Shown: positions 34,800-43,700, numbered from the stretch's first letter. The stretch is 64,000 nucleotides of DNA from Bog-756 sp963738545 (GCA_963738545.1 CAVTXA010000009.1:434001-498000), one strand, 5' to 3'. A program made the numbers and translations. Notes: generated by a model from the sequence alone, not told the origin.

Positions 34800-35630
34800 T
34801 CACCCCGAGGAGCCACGGGCCAGATGGGCGCGCACCAGACCGGCGACCAGGGCGGGATGCTGGAGATGGGGCGCGTGACCGCTGTGCGGGACGACAGCCA
34901 GCGAGGCGCCGGCACCGACGGCATCAGCCAACCGGTGTCCCAGTTGGCTGAACTTCACGTCGTCCCCTCCGGCGACCACCAACACCGGCATGGTCAGGCG
35001 CCCCAGCTTCCCCCACAACGGCAGCTGGGTTCCGGTGCCCGCCCAACGGAGGCTCGAGGCCAGGCCCGGACCGGTATTGGCCAACCGCTCGGGCAACCCG
35101 TCGGCGCCCGGCTCGATCCCCGAGAACATGGGGTTGTCCATCCAGGCCCGGAGGAACTCCTCGACCGGCTGGCCGGGCCGGTCGGCGTCGATCGGATCGA
35201 GGCGATCGGCCAGCGCGCCGTCCGACCGCAGGCGATCGAGGCGCTCCTCGGAGCTCTCGATGCCGGCCGTGGCCGAGATGAGGATCAGGGAGTCGACCAG
35301 GTGGGGGCGGGCCAGAGCCAGATGGAGGCAGAACCGCGCCCCCATGGAGTACCCCAGGTACGCCGCCCGACCCCCGACGGCACCGAGTTGGAGGGCCCCG
35401 TCCACCAAGGTCGAGCGCACCGCCGCCGACCGCCCGTGGCCGGGCATGTCCACGGCCACCACCTGGTGGTCCCGGGCCAGGTCGTCGTCCATCCCGCCCC
35501 ACACGTGCGACGTCTGGGTGAAACCGTGGGCCAGCACCAGGCGCGGCCCGGTGCCGCGCTCCTCGGCGTGGAGCACCGACGACGGCCCGTGGCCTGCGGG
35601 CTCGGTGGATGGGGTCTGTGGTGTCGGCAT
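34800..35630 (-). CDS. menH: 2-Succinyl-6-hydroxy-2,4-cyclohexadiene-1-carboxylate synthase-like alpha/beta hydrolase
   Basis: Alpha/beta-hydrolase fold. The oxyanion region is LVLAHGFTQTSHVWGGM, the nucleophile elbow is YLGYSMGARFCLHLAL (Ser), the acid is in LVVAGGDDVKFSQL, and the His is in VVPHSGHAPHLQHP. The 276 aa and the GFTQ start match MenH, which removes pyruvate from SEPHCHC to give SHCHC. Its convergence with menA and divergence from menD supports the call, although many alpha/beta hydrolases look alike. ATG 35630 is 12 bp from the proposed menD start, so the promoters must lie inside the neighbouring gene. Confidence 0.88.
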   Translation of the reverse strand: MPTPQTPSTEPAGHGPSSVLHAEERGTGPRLVLAHGFTQTSHVWGGMDDDLARDHQVVAVDMPGHGRSAAVRSTLVDGALQLGAVGGRAAYLGYSMGARFCLHLALARPHLVDSLILISATAGIESSEERLDRLRSDGALADRLDPIDADRPGQPVEEFLRAWMDNPMFSGIEPGADGLPERLANTGPGLASSLRWAGTGTQLPLWGKLGRLTMPVLVVAGGDDVKFSQLGHRLADAVGAGASLAVVPHSGHAPHLQHPALVAGLVRAHLARGSSG

Positions 35631-35641
35631 GGCGGACCCTG

Positions 35642-37456
35642 GTGAGCGTACCGAGCACGGCCGGCGAGCCCGGCCATGCCGACGTCCAGGCCGCGTTCGC
35701 CGCCACCCTGGTGGACGAGTGGGCGCGCGACGGCGTGGCCCATGCCGTGGTGTGCCCCGGATCCCGGTCGACGCCGCTGGCCCTGGCCCTGGCCGCCCAT
35801 CCCGGGATGCAGGTCCATGTCCGTCTCGACGAGCGCTCGGCCGGCTTCACCGGGGTCGGTATCGGGCTGGCCACGGGGGTTCCCGCCGTGGTGCTCACCA
35901 CCAGCGGCACCGCGGCGGTGGAGGTGCATGCTGCCGTGGTGGAGGCCGACCTCGCCCGGGTCCCGCTGTTGGTGTGCACGGCGGACCGCCCGCCGGAGCT
36001 GCGAGAGGTGGGTGCACCCCAGACCATCGACCAGACCCATCTGTACGGTCGATCGGTGCGCTGGTTCGTCGACCCGGGCGTGCCTGCCGTCGTGACCCGG
36101 ACGTCATGGCGCTCCCTGGCCGCCCGGGCGGTGGCCGAGTCGACGTCGGGCACCGCCGGTCCCGGGCCCGTCCACCTGAACCTGCCGTTCCGCGAGCCAC
36201 TGCTCGGTGACGCCCGAGGGGCGGGCGGTGTGACTCCTGGTCGGGCGGGCGGGGCACCCTGGCACCGCGTGACGGGTGGCAGCCCGACCCCCGCCGACGA
36301 TTGGCTGCGTGACCGGACCGAAGCCGGCCCCCTCCTCGCGTCCCGACGCGGACTGGTCGTGGCGGGCGCCGGATGCGGGGAGGCTGAGGCGGTGCTCGCC
36401 CTGGGCGCCGCACTCGGTTGGCCGATTCTCGCCGACGCCAGGTCCGGACTGCGACGCGGACAGCCCGGCGTCATCGGGGCCGCCGACGGTATCCTCCGGT
36501 CGGAGCGTTTCGCTGACGGTCATCGCCCCGAGTGCGTCGTCATGCTCGGCGAACGCTGGGTGTCCAAAGTGGTCAACGGGTTCCTGGCCCGTGCCCTCGA
36601 CGGGGGAGCGCACGCCCTCGTGATCGACCCGTGGGCTCGGTGGGCGGACCCCGACCGGGGGGCGGCCGAGTTCGTCCGGACCGATCCCGCACGCTTCGCG
36701 TGGGCGGTCGCCGAACGGATCGGTGGCGGTGCATCCGGCCGGACGGCGTCGGGCCCACCGGGTCCGTGGATGGTGGACTGGCAGCGGGCCGAGGACCGGG
36801 CCTGGGCGGTGGTGGCCACCGCCCTGGCCGATCACGAAGCGGGTATCAGCGAACCCGTCCTGGCGCACCGCCTGTTCGCCGGGCTACCCGACGACGCCAC
36901 CTTGGTGGTGTCGTCGTCCATGCCCGTCCGGGACATCGAGTCCTTCGCCGCGCCGAGGGCCCGACCACCCCGCACGCTGGCCAACCGGGGGGCCAACGGC
37001 ATCGACGGCGTGGTGTCCACGGCGGTGGGTGTGGCCCTGGCCGGACCGGGCCCCACCGTCGTCCTGGTCGGCGACCTCGCCTTCCTCCACGATGTATCGG
37101 CGCTGGTCACTGCGGAGGAGAGCGACCTGGACCTGACCGTGGTGGTGGCGGACAACCGGGGTGGGGGCATCTTCTCGTTCCTCGAGCCGGCGTCAGCGCT
37201 CGACGGTGCGACCTTCGAGACGCTGTTCGGGACACCTCAACGGCCCGATCCCGTCGCCGTGGCTGCCGGTTTCGGCTGGCCGGTCGACGACGTGACCGCC
37301 GTGTCGGGAGTAGGCGGTCTGGATGAGGTGCTGGCTCGGAGGGTGGCCGACGGGTCCCGAGGGGTCATCCGTGTACAGCTCCCCGGACGGTCCGCCAACG
37401 TGGACCTCCACCGGGAGCTCCACGCCGACATCGTCGCGGCGGTGGATGGGGAGTAA
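35642..37456 (+). CDS. menD: 2-Succinyl-5-enolpyruvyl-6-hydroxy-3-cyclohexene-1-carboxylate synthase
   Basis: ThDP-dependent enzyme that joins isochorismate with 2-oxoglutarate in menaquinone synthesis. The PYR domain has VVCPGSRSTPLALALAAHPG, VHVRLDERSAGFTGVGIGLATG and AVVLTTSGTAAVEV. The PP domain has the cofactor motif GDLAFLHDVSALVTAEESDLDLTVVVADNRGGGIFSFL. It has 604 aa, close to the usual length. The start is uncertain: GTG 35642 is chosen because ATG 35609 and two GTGs before it lie within the opposing menH start. There is no SD. The classical pathway enzymes menC and menF are not in this window. Confidence 0.95.
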   Translation: MSVPSTAGEPGHADVQAAFAATLVDEWARDGVAHAVVCPGSRSTPLALALAAHPGMQVHVRLDERSAGFTGVGIGLATGVPAVVLTTSGTAAVEVHAAVVEADLARVPLLVCTADRPPELREVGAPQTIDQTHLYGRSVRWFVDPGVPAVVTRTSWRSLAARAVAESTSGTAGPGPVHLNLPFREPLLGDARGAGGVTPGRAGGAPWHRVTGGSPTPADDWLRDRTEAGPLLASRRGLVVAGAGCGEAEAVLALGAALGWPILADARSGLRRGQPGVIGAADGILRSERFADGHRPECVVMLGERWVSKVVNGFLARALDGGAHALVIDPWARWADPDRGAAEFVRTDPARFAWAVAERIGGGASGRTASGPPGPWMVDWQRAEDRAWAVVATALADHEAGISEPVLAHRLFAGLPDDATLVVSSSMPVRDIESFAAPRARPPRTLANRGANGIDGVVSTAVGVALAGPGPTVVLVGDLAFLHDVSALVTAEESDLDLTVVVADNRGGGIFSFLEPASALDGATFETLFGTPQRPDPVAVAAGFGWPVDDVTAVSGVGGLDEVLARRVADGSRGVIRVQLPGRSANVDLHRELHADIVAAVDGE

Positions 37457-37480
37457 CTGGCGGAGGGCCCTGTCGGACCC

Positions 37481-37539
37481 GGAAGCAGCTGGGCCCGGAA
37501 GCAGCAGGGCGGAATCAGCAGGGCGGAATCAGCAGGGCC
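37481..37539. repeat. Imperfect 14-bp tandem repeat between menD and the LCP gene
   Basis: Four copies of GGAA(G/T)CAGCAGGGC: the first is 16 bp and slightly changed (37481-37496); the next three are 14 bp and differ only at one position. The array starts 25 bp after the menD stop and ends inside the last codons of the opposing LCP gene, whose TGA lies in the repeat. The unit is not a multiple of three. Confidence 0.85.
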
Positions 37540-38917
37540 GGGGGTCGTAGGGGGGAATCGGCGATGCCGGTGGTGTCGCCGCTGTGGGGGCGTGCTTCGT
37601 GGCCGGCGCGGTGGTCGCCGGTGCGGCCGTGGTTGGCGTGGTGGTGGGCACCGACAGGGTCAGGGCGTCGCCGTACTCGTTGATGGGTGGGGTGGTGATG
37701 GGCCCGAGCGGCCCCCCGAGGAATTGGGTGATCATCTGGGCAGCCTCGTCAGGTTGGACCACCTCCACGTCTCCGGCCTGGGGTGACTGGGCCCCGACCG
37801 TGGGGAGCGTGTACGCCTGGAGGTCGGATCCGGAGAAGGCGTGGTAGCGCTCGGCCAGGGAGAACAGGTCGGAGGGGGACAGCCCGTTGTCCTTGCTGAA
37901 GTCGTGGACCACCGAGGTGAGCAAGGTGTTCAGACTGAGGGGGTTGTAGGTCGACTTGGCCTTGTTCAGTGCGGCCGAGATGATCAGGTTCTGCCGCTGG
38001 ATGCGGCCGATGTCCGAGCTGGGGTCCGAGTTCCATTCGCCGTTGGCGTAGTACTGGAAGTACCGGGACCGGGAGAGGGACAGGGCCTGGGACCCGTTGA
38101 GGACCTGGCAGCCGGCGGTCGGGATGTTCAGGCCCGAGTTGTTGTAGCAGACACCCGTGGAACAGTCCCGGTCGCGCACCGGGTAGGGGAAGTCCATGGA
38201 GACGCCCCCGAGGGCGTTGACGGCATCCTGCAGGCCGAAGAAGTTGATCACGATGTAGTGACTGATGGGGATGCCGAAGGTGTTCTGGATGGTCTGGATG
38301 AGCGCATCGGGCCCGCTTCCGAACGCGGCGTTGATCTTGTTGTCGCTGGACAGACCGGTGCTCGCCGGGACCCCGGAGAGGGTGACGTAGGTGTCGCGGG
38401 GGATCGACAGGGTGGAGGCGGTCCCCGTCGACGGGTCGACGTGGACGATCTTGATGGTGTCGCTGCGCTGCCCTCCGGCGTTGGTGGCGTTGCCGAACTG
38501 CTGCGCCTCGGCCGCCGTCTCGCCGACCCGACTGTCCGAGCCGATGAGGAGGAGGTTGTAGGGGGCCCCGTTGGCCGCCGCCACGCAGGTATCGCAGGGA
38601 GCCGAGGACACCTTGCTCCACTGGTAGCGGAAGTAGCCGTAGCCGATGGCCGCGATCAGGACCACGACCACGACCACGCCAACCAGGCCCCGCAGGATCC
38701 GCGCCGCGGGTCGACGTCGTTTCTTCGTGGCCCGGCGTCGCTCCCGTCGGGAGGGAATGGCCACCTGTCCGCTCAGGATGGGTCCTGGGAACTCAGGAGT
38801 GGAGCGGGTGGACCGGGGCGGTGGTGGGCTCGAGGCGCGCGGTTGACCCGTCGGACGACCCGACGATCGTCCGGTGGGACGGGAACCGCTCGATCTGGGT
38901 GGGTCGGTGGGGGGCAA
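37529..38917 (-). CDS. LytR-CpsA-Psr (LCP) family cell-wall polymer ligase
   Basis: Transfers glycan polymers such as arabinogalactan or teichoic-acid-like chains from lipid carriers to peptidoglycan. A long Pro/Ser/Arg-rich cytoplasmic N-terminus leads to a basic stretch and one TM helix (GLVGVVVVVVLIAAIGYGYF, about residues 77-96). The LCP domain begins at PYNLLLIGSDSR and continues RSDTIKIVHVDPSTGTASTLSIPRDTYV, then DNKINAAFGSGPDALIQTI and RSRYFQYYANGEWNSDPSSDIGRIQRQ. A Thr/Ala/Pro-rich tail ends in PRPC. TTG 38917 is uncertain and codon usage upstream is less typical; GTG 38764, just before the basic stretch, is a likely alternative. The last codons lie in the tandem repeat. Confidence 0.92.
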   Translation of the reverse strand: MPPTDPPRSSGSRPTGRSSGRPTGQPRASSPPPPRSTRSTPEFPGPILSGQVAIPSRRERRRATKKRRRPAARILRGLVGVVVVVVLIAAIGYGYFRYQWSKVSSAPCDTCVAAANGAPYNLLLIGSDSRVGETAAEAQQFGNATNAGGQRSDTIKIVHVDPSTGTASTLSIPRDTYVTLSGVPASTGLSSDNKINAAFGSGPDALIQTIQNTFGIPISHYIVINFFGLQDAVNALGGVSMDFPYPVRDRDCSTGVCYNNSGLNIPTAGCQVLNGSQALSLSRSRYFQYYANGEWNSDPSSDIGRIQRQNLIISAALNKAKSTYNPLSLNTLLTSVVHDFSKDNGLSPSDLFSLAERYHAFSGSDLQAYTLPTVGAQSPQAGDVEVVQPDEAAQMITQFLGGPLGPITTPPINEYGDALTLSVPTTTPTTAAPATTAPATKHAPTAATPPASPIPPYDPRPC

Positions 38918-39049
38918 GGTGGGTAGGGGTGTCGCTGATTGCGCCTGGGTTCCAAGCGGATGGCCACGTGCAGGGAGCCGTGCCGGGAAGGCGTCTCAGT
39001 TTCCCACGGAGGGACCCCTGAGGGGTGGCACCCTCGGCTCGGGCGCCAA

Positions 39050-40396
39050 TTACGAGTCGACCGCCAGCCACGACCCGTGGAATCCGAACGGGACCCGGGC
39101 GGGCAGGTGCACCGTGGCCACCGGGGGACCGGCGAACGAGGTGGCGTCGAGAATGACCAGGTCGCTGGCGTCGGTGGTGGCGTCGTACACCACCGACAGC
39201 ACCCAGCCCTCGTTCTCCCCCCGGCCGTCGGCGGCCCGAACGAACACCGGCTCACCGGGGAACCGGTGTGCTCCCGGGTCGAACCGGGTGGACTCGTCCC
39301 GTCCCAGGTCGTACTGGACCAGCCCCAGCTGGGAGGGCTCCTCGACCTGGTCCCCGAGGCGGACGCAGTAGCCGTAGCGGTGGGGCAGGCCGGCGACGGC
39401 ATCGTCGATCCGCGGGAACTCGACCGGCACGTCGTCGAGGCGACGCTCCGCGATGCGCCCGGCCGCCGGGTCGATGGTCCAGCGGGCGAGCGTCGGGAGG
39501 TCCGAGGCGATGGCCCGTCCCGGCTCGGTGTCGAACGCCTGGTCGTAGCGGATGACATCCATGACCACGTTCGGGCCGTCGTCATAGGCGTTGAGCACGT
39601 GGAAGACGTAGACGGGATCGATGCCGATCCAGCGGACATCGGCGCCGCCTCCGTCCCGGGGCATCACGCCGACCCTGGCCCCGGCCTCGGGCACCCACCG
39701 GAAGGGGAGGGATCGGCCCATCGCCGCCAGGTCCAGGTCGAACACGACCGGGAGATCCAAGAAGACCACGCGTGACGCGGTGACGCCGAAGTCGTGGATC
39801 ATCGTGGCCCGGGGGATGTCGATGGACTCGGTCTTCACGAGCCCGCCCGCGGCATCCACGACGTGATAGCGGAGGAAGGGAGGGCCGAAGACGTCGTACC
39901 CGAAGAAGATCAGCTCACCGGTGGACGGGTCGACCTTGGGGTGGGCGGTCATCGGTGAGCCCAGCCCACCGTCGAAGTCATGGACGCGGGCTCGGCCGAG
40001 ATCGTCGGATACTGCGTGGGGGAATCCAGACTCCACCAGGGCCAGCGTGGTGCCGCCATGGCGGATGACGTGGGTATTCGCCCTTCCGTTGATGGGTTCG
40101 CTGGGCCCGGTCGGCGGAGGCGTCTCCAGCTCGGAGGCCAGGGACCGGGTCCGTACCCAGCGGTTGCGGTACCCGGTGGCCCGACCCTCCGACAGGGAGA
40201 TGGCGTGGAGCATGCCGTCCCCACCGAACCAGTGGTAGTCGCTCTCGTCGGCGGGGAGGACGGCGGGGTTCGGTCCGTTGCGCAGCAGTCGACCGCACAG
40301 GTCGGGTGGGATCACGCCGGTGACGGGTAGGGGATGATCGTCGCTGCGCTCCACCATGACCGGGGCGTAGTTGCCGTGCAGATAGGGATTGGGCAG
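39050..40396 (-). CDS. Carotenoid oxygenase family protein (CTG start)
   Basis: Seven-bladed-propeller non-heme iron dioxygenase that cleaves carotenoids or stilbene-like double bonds. Iron-ligand His regions appear in MTAHPKVDPSTGELIFFGYD, TMIHDFGVTASRVVF, VFHVLNAYDDG and near the C-terminus VPFGFHGSWL. The first ATG (40357) leaves the protein starting MVERSDDH, but the frame upstream reads LPNPYLHGNYAPV, the conserved family N-terminus. That part has no ATG, GTG or TTG; CTG 40396 does, and AGGAG lies 6 nt before it. I therefore extend the gene to 40396. It is 448 aa and divergent from tyrS. The cleaved substrate is unknown. Confidence 0.93.
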   Translation of the reverse strand: MPNPYLHGNYAPVMVERSDDHPLPVTGVIPPDLCGRLLRNGPNPAVLPADESDYHWFGGDGMLHAISLSEGRATGYRNRWVRTRSLASELETPPPTGPSEPINGRANTHVIRHGGTTLALVESGFPHAVSDDLGRARVHDFDGGLGSPMTAHPKVDPSTGELIFFGYDVFGPPFLRYHVVDAAGGLVKTESIDIPRATMIHDFGVTASRVVFLDLPVVFDLDLAAMGRSLPFRWVPEAGARVGVMPRDGGGADVRWIGIDPVYVFHVLNAYDDGPNVVMDVIRYDQAFDTEPGRAIASDLPTLARWTIDPAAGRIAERRLDDVPVEFPRIDDAVAGLPHRYGYCVRLGDQVEEPSQLGLVQYDLGRDESTRFDPGAHRFPGEPVFVRAADGRGENEGWVLSVVYDATTDASDLVILDATSFAGPPVATVHLPARVPFGFHGSWLAVDS

Positions 40397-40569
40397 CGGG
40401 GACTCCTGGCCGGATGGTGGACCCGATGGCGGATCCTGGGGCTGGCATGGTTTCGGGTGTGGTGCCCGATCGTAGCGTCGGCGGGATTCGATGCTTGGGG
40501 GACACCAGCGCCGGTACGACCGGCCACCGGGGGATCCATCCGGGTCCGGCGACGTGGCAGGCTACGACC

Positions 40570-41856
40570 ATGGCCCACTTCACCGAGGATCTTCGCTTTC
40601 GGGGGCTGATCCACCAGCTGACCGACCCCGAGATCGAGCGCCGCCTCGACACCGATCAGCTCACCGCCTACAGCGGGTTCGATCCGACGGCCGACAGTCT
40701 GCACGTGGGCCACCTGCTCCAAGTGTGCAACCTCCGTCGTCTGCAACTGGCCGGTCACCGTCCCATCGCCCTGGCCGGCGGGGGGACCGGCTTCGTGGGC
40801 GACCCGGGAGGCAAATCGGAGGAACGGTCGCTGCTCTCCTCCGAAGAGCTCCGGGCCAACCTCGAGGGGATCCGGGGACAGCTCGAGCGGTTCCTCGACT
40901 TCTCGGACACCGGAGGGGGGCCTCCGGCACTGCTGGTCAACAATGCCGACTGGCTAGAGCCCCTGACGCTGTTCGAGTTCCTCCGCGATGTCGGCAAGCA
41001 CTTCACCGTCAACCAGATGGTGGGCAAGGACTCGGTCAAGTCCCGCCTGAGCCGAGCCGACCAGGGCATCTCCTACACGGAGTTCAGCTACATGCTGCTC
41101 CAGGCCTACGACTTCCTACACCTGTTCGATACCTACGGTTGCCAGCTGCAGCTGGGGGGCAGCGACCAGTGGGGGAACATCACCATGGGGATCGAGCTGG
41201 TGCGCAAGGTGCGCCAGCGCGAGGTGTGGGGCCTGACCACCCCGTTGGTGGTGAAGCCCGACGGCACCAAGTTCGGGAAGACCGAATCGGGGACCGTGTG
41301 GTTGGACGCCGGACGGACCAGCACCTACCGGCTGTACCAGTTCCTCCTGGGCAGCGAGGACACGGTCGTCGGCACGTACCTCCGCTACTTCACGTTCCTG
41401 GACCACGAGACCATCCTGGCCCTCGACGAGGCCACGGCCAGCCACCCGGAGCGACGCCAGGCGCAGCGGGAACTCGCCCGACAGGTCTGCACCATGGTGC
41501 ACGGGCCGGGGGACACCGATCGGGCCGAGCGTGCCGCCGCCGCTCTGTTCAGCGAGGACGTGGCCCACCTGGACGAGCAGTCGATCCTCGACATCTTCGC
41601 CGACGCCCCGTCCACCCGGCTGACCCGCTCCCGTCTGGACCAGGCCGGAGCCGAGTTGGTCGACCTGATGGTGGAGACGCAGCTGGCCTCCTCCCGGGGG
41701 CGAGCCCGCACCACGATCGAGCAGGGGGGCGCCTACGTGAACAACGCCAGAGTGGAGGACGTGGCCCGGACCGTTGGCCCCGACGACCTCGTGGCCGGTC
41801 ACTACCTCATCCTCCGCAGCGGAAAGAAGAACTACCACTTGGTGCGCTTCGACTGA
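40570..41856 (+). CDS. tyrS: Tyrosyl-tRNA synthetase
   Basis: Class Ic aminoacyl-tRNA synthetase, TyrRS-type. The HIGH-like signature is DSLHVGHLLQ in the Rossmann fold. Tyrosine-binding parts include YTEFSYMLLQAYDFLHLF and QLGGSDQWGNIT. The KMSKS-like loop is KFGKTESGTVWL. The C-terminal S4 RNA-binding domain has RGRARTTIEQGGAYVNNARVEDVARTV. The 428 aa are normal. ATG 40570 is the start with MAHFTEDLRFRGLIHQLTD, as in bacterial TyrRS. No T-box leader is visible in the 170 bp upstream of the start. The next gene, DUF3151, starts 99 bp after the stop. Confidence 0.98.
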   Translation: MAHFTEDLRFRGLIHQLTDPEIERRLDTDQLTAYSGFDPTADSLHVGHLLQVCNLRRLQLAGHRPIALAGGGTGFVGDPGGKSEERSLLSSEELRANLEGIRGQLERFLDFSDTGGGPPALLVNNADWLEPLTLFEFLRDVGKHFTVNQMVGKDSVKSRLSRADQGISYTEFSYMLLQAYDFLHLFDTYGCQLQLGGSDQWGNITMGIELVRKVRQREVWGLTTPLVVKPDGTKFGKTESGTVWLDAGRTSTYRLYQFLLGSEDTVVGTYLRYFTFLDHETILALDEATASHPERRQAQRELARQVCTMVHGPGDTDRAERAAAALFSEDVAHLDEQSILDIFADAPSTRLTRSRLDQAGAELVDLMVETQLASSRGRARTTIEQGGAYVNNARVEDVARTVGPDDLVAGHYLILRSGKKNYHLVRFD

Positions 41857-41942
41857 TGGGTGACAGCCCGGTTTTCTCTTGAGAGGCTGGGCTCCGAGCC
41901 GTCGTCGGGGTCCACCGAGCGGGAAGGCGTAGCCGACGGTCC

Positions 41943-41948
41943 TACACT
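41943..41948 (+). promoter_or_regulatory. -10 box for a leaderless DUF3151 transcript
   Basis: TACACT ends 7 nt before ATG 41956, which has no SD. Confidence 0.5.
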
Positions 41949-41955
41949 GACGCCC

Positions 41956-42429
41956 ATGAGCCCCCCTGCCGGACCATCCTCTGAGTTCTCGCCCGTCCGG
42001 TTGACCTCGGGCCTGCCCGAGACGGTCCTGCCCGAGGAGTCCGAGGCCGTGCGGGTCGGCCTGTCGTCGGCGTTGGCACAACCCGCGGACCGGCGTCGGC
42101 ACGCCGTGGCCGACGTGGTGCGGTCCGAGCCCCGGTCCCAGGCAGCCTGGGCCGCCCTCGGCTCCCTGGCCCGGGACGACGTGGAGGCGTACGCCTGCTT
42201 CCGGGTCGGCTACCACCGGGGACTCGATGCCTTGCGGGCCGCCGGTTGGAAGGGCTCGGGACTGGTCCTGTGGACCCACGAGTCCAATCGGGGGTTCCTC
42301 CGGTGCCTCGACGGCCTGCGGTCCTCGGCCGGAGCGATCGGCGAGCACGACGAAGAAGAGCGGTGCGGGCAGTTCCTGCGACAGCTGGACCCGTCGTGGC
42401 GCCCTGACTGGACGGGCATTCCGGCCTAG
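41956..42429 (+). CDS. DUF3151 family protein
   Basis: A 157-residue conserved actinobacterial protein (DUF3151). Typical segments are AAWAALGSLARDDVEAYACFRVGYHRGLDALRAAGWKGSG, then HESNRGFLRCLDGLRSSAGAIGEHDEEERCGQFLRQLDP. These lie in a helical, cytoplasmic protein with no enzyme motif. Function is unknown. ATG 41956 is supported by a TANNNT box at 7 nt. Its TAG stop overlaps the GTG of the following lipoprotein gene. It is 100 bp downstream of tyrS. Confidence 0.88.
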   Translation: MSPPAGPSSEFSPVRLTSGLPETVLPEESEAVRVGLSSALAQPADRRRHAVADVVRSEPRSQAAWAALGSLARDDVEAYACFRVGYHRGLDALRAAGWKGSGLVLWTHESNRGFLRCLDGLRSSAGAIGEHDEEERCGQFLRQLDPSWRPDWTGIPA

Positions 42430-43046
42430 TGAACCCCGGGGCCCTGTCACGGTCTGGGCCGTGGTCCCCGGGGCCACCGTCGGGCCCGTCACCTTCGACA
42501 CGGACCCCTCCCGGCCGGGCGCGGCGAGGATCCCTGGCCCTGGCCCTGGGCCTCGCGGTGGTCCTCGCCTCCTCGCTGCTGGTCGGGTGCGCCGGACCCG
42601 AGGAGTCGGGCCCGGCCTCGGCCCGGGTGTCGGCCTGGCTGTCGGGAGCGGGCGCCGGCGCGGCCATCGGCACGCTCAGGGTCGACGCCGCCAACATCGA
42701 CCACGCCTTGGCCCAGCATCAGCCGTCGGCAGCCATCAAGACGGTGTGCGCCCTGCTCACCAACGACGCCGAGACGGCCATCGGCAATCTGCCCACCCCC
42801 GACACCCTCCTCACCAACGACCTCAACAACGCGTACGAGAAGGCCGCTGCCGCCGGCGACGACTGCTACCAGGGCGCCGGGGTGAACCCGTCGCTGCTCC
42901 GTCGCTCGGCCGCCGAGCGCCTCGCCCTCCTGCCCCTGCTGACCACGGCAGTCGGCCGTATCGAATCCATCACCGGACACACCCCGTCCACCTCGACCAC
43001 CCAGCCGGACGGATCCTGCGACGATCCCTTCGGCGGGTGCAACTAG
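42429..43046 (+). CDS. Putative lipoprotein
   Basis: A 205-residue protein with a basic, Pro/Ser-rich N-terminus of about 33 residues. A hydrophobic segment (LALALGLAVVLASSLLVG) and a lipobox with Cys around residue 54 (LLVGC) follow, consistent with signal peptidase II processing by LspA. The mature part has mixed Ala-rich helical stretches, AALLTNDAETAIGNLPTPD-like repeats and two late Cys near the end. Function unknown; I recognise no domain. GTG 42429 overlaps the previous TAG stop, and a shorter start inside the basic N-terminus is possible. The tail SCDDPFGGCN has two cysteines. Confidence 0.72.
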   Translation: MNPGALSRSGPWSPGPPSGPSPSTRTPPGRARRGSLALALGLAVVLASSLLVGCAGPEESGPASARVSAWLSGAGAGAAIGTLRVDAANIDHALAQHQPSAAIKTVCALLTNDAETAIGNLPTPDTLLTNDLNNAYEKAAAAGDDCYQGAGVNPSLLRRSAAERLALLPLLTTAVGRIESITGHTPSTSTTQPDGSCDDPFGGCN

Positions 43047-43090
43047 GCCATGACGGTTCGGTCGACCCTCGACGCCGGGAGCCGGCTGCG

Positions 43091-43684
43091 ATGCCGGTGA
43101 ACGACGGTGACCGGGGCCCGGTGCCCGACGGTCGGGATCCTGACGCCTACGACCGCCTGCGCCGCCGGGTCCTGTGGTCGCTGCCCACCGGGCTCTTCGT
43201 GGTGGGGAGCAGGTCCGGTGCACGTCGGAACCTCATGACCTGCAACTGGGTGATGCAGGTGGCCGTGACCCCCAAGCTTGTGGCGGTGGCGGTGGAGCAG
43301 GGCTCGGTGACCCGGGAGCTCATCGCCGAGGGTGGGGGCTTCTCGGTCAGCGTCCTGGCCCGGGCCGACCGGGCGGTGGTGCGTCGGTTCGTGAAGCCGG
43401 TGGTGACGGTGGAGACCGACGTCGCCGGTGTCGCGGTGACCATGCAGGGGGAACCGGTCCTTGAGGTCGCCGGAGGGCTGCCCTGCCTGGTCTCGGCGGT
43501 GTCCTGGCTGTCCTGTCGGGTGCGCCACACCGGCGATTGGGGGACGTCGGACGGACCGGCCGCCAGCCACGTGCTGTTCGTGGGGGAGGTGGTCGACGTG
43601 GGGGAGCGGGAGCCGACCGGGGCCGACGGGGAGCCCCCGGAGATCCTGCGCATGGAGGACACCCGCATGAACTACGGCGGGTAG
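43091..43684 (+). CDS. Flavin reductase family protein (FMN-binding)
   Basis: A 197-residue split-barrel flavoprotein of the flavin reductase-like (HpaC/RutF) family. The characteristic start is YDRLRRRVLWSLPTGLFVVGSRSGARRNLMTCNWVMQVAVTPKLVAVAVEQGSVT. FSVSVLARADRAVVRRFVKP follows, then SWLSCRVRHTGDWGTSDGPAASHVLFVGEVVDV. It supplies reduced FMN to a partner monooxygenase or uses another acceptor; no partner is adjacent. ATG 43091 is the first in-frame start near the conserved region. A hairpin 1 nt after the stop ends this plus-strand run. Confidence 0.85.
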   Translation: MPVNDGDRGPVPDGRDPDAYDRLRRRVLWSLPTGLFVVGSRSGARRNLMTCNWVMQVAVTPKLVAVAVEQGSVTRELIAEGGGFSVSVLARADRAVVRRFVKPVVTVETDVAGVAVTMQGEPVLEVAGGLPCLVSAVSWLSCRVRHTGDWGTSDGPAASHVLFVGEVVDVGEREPTGADGEPPEILRMEDTRMNYGG

Positions 43685-43700
43685 GCCCGGCCCTCCGGGC
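43685..43700. terminator. Compact hairpin between convergent genes
   Basis: GCCCGG and CCGGGC form a perfect 6-bp stem with a CCCT loop. It begins directly after the flavin reductase TAG and ends 7 nt before the opposing gene's stop. Confidence 0.55.

Noticed and set aside
41871..41925. Terminator after tyrS (CTCTTGAGAG with flanking AGCCC/GGGCT)
   Set aside because: The outer and inner pairs do not stack into one stable stem, and the 4-bp inner stem is too weak.
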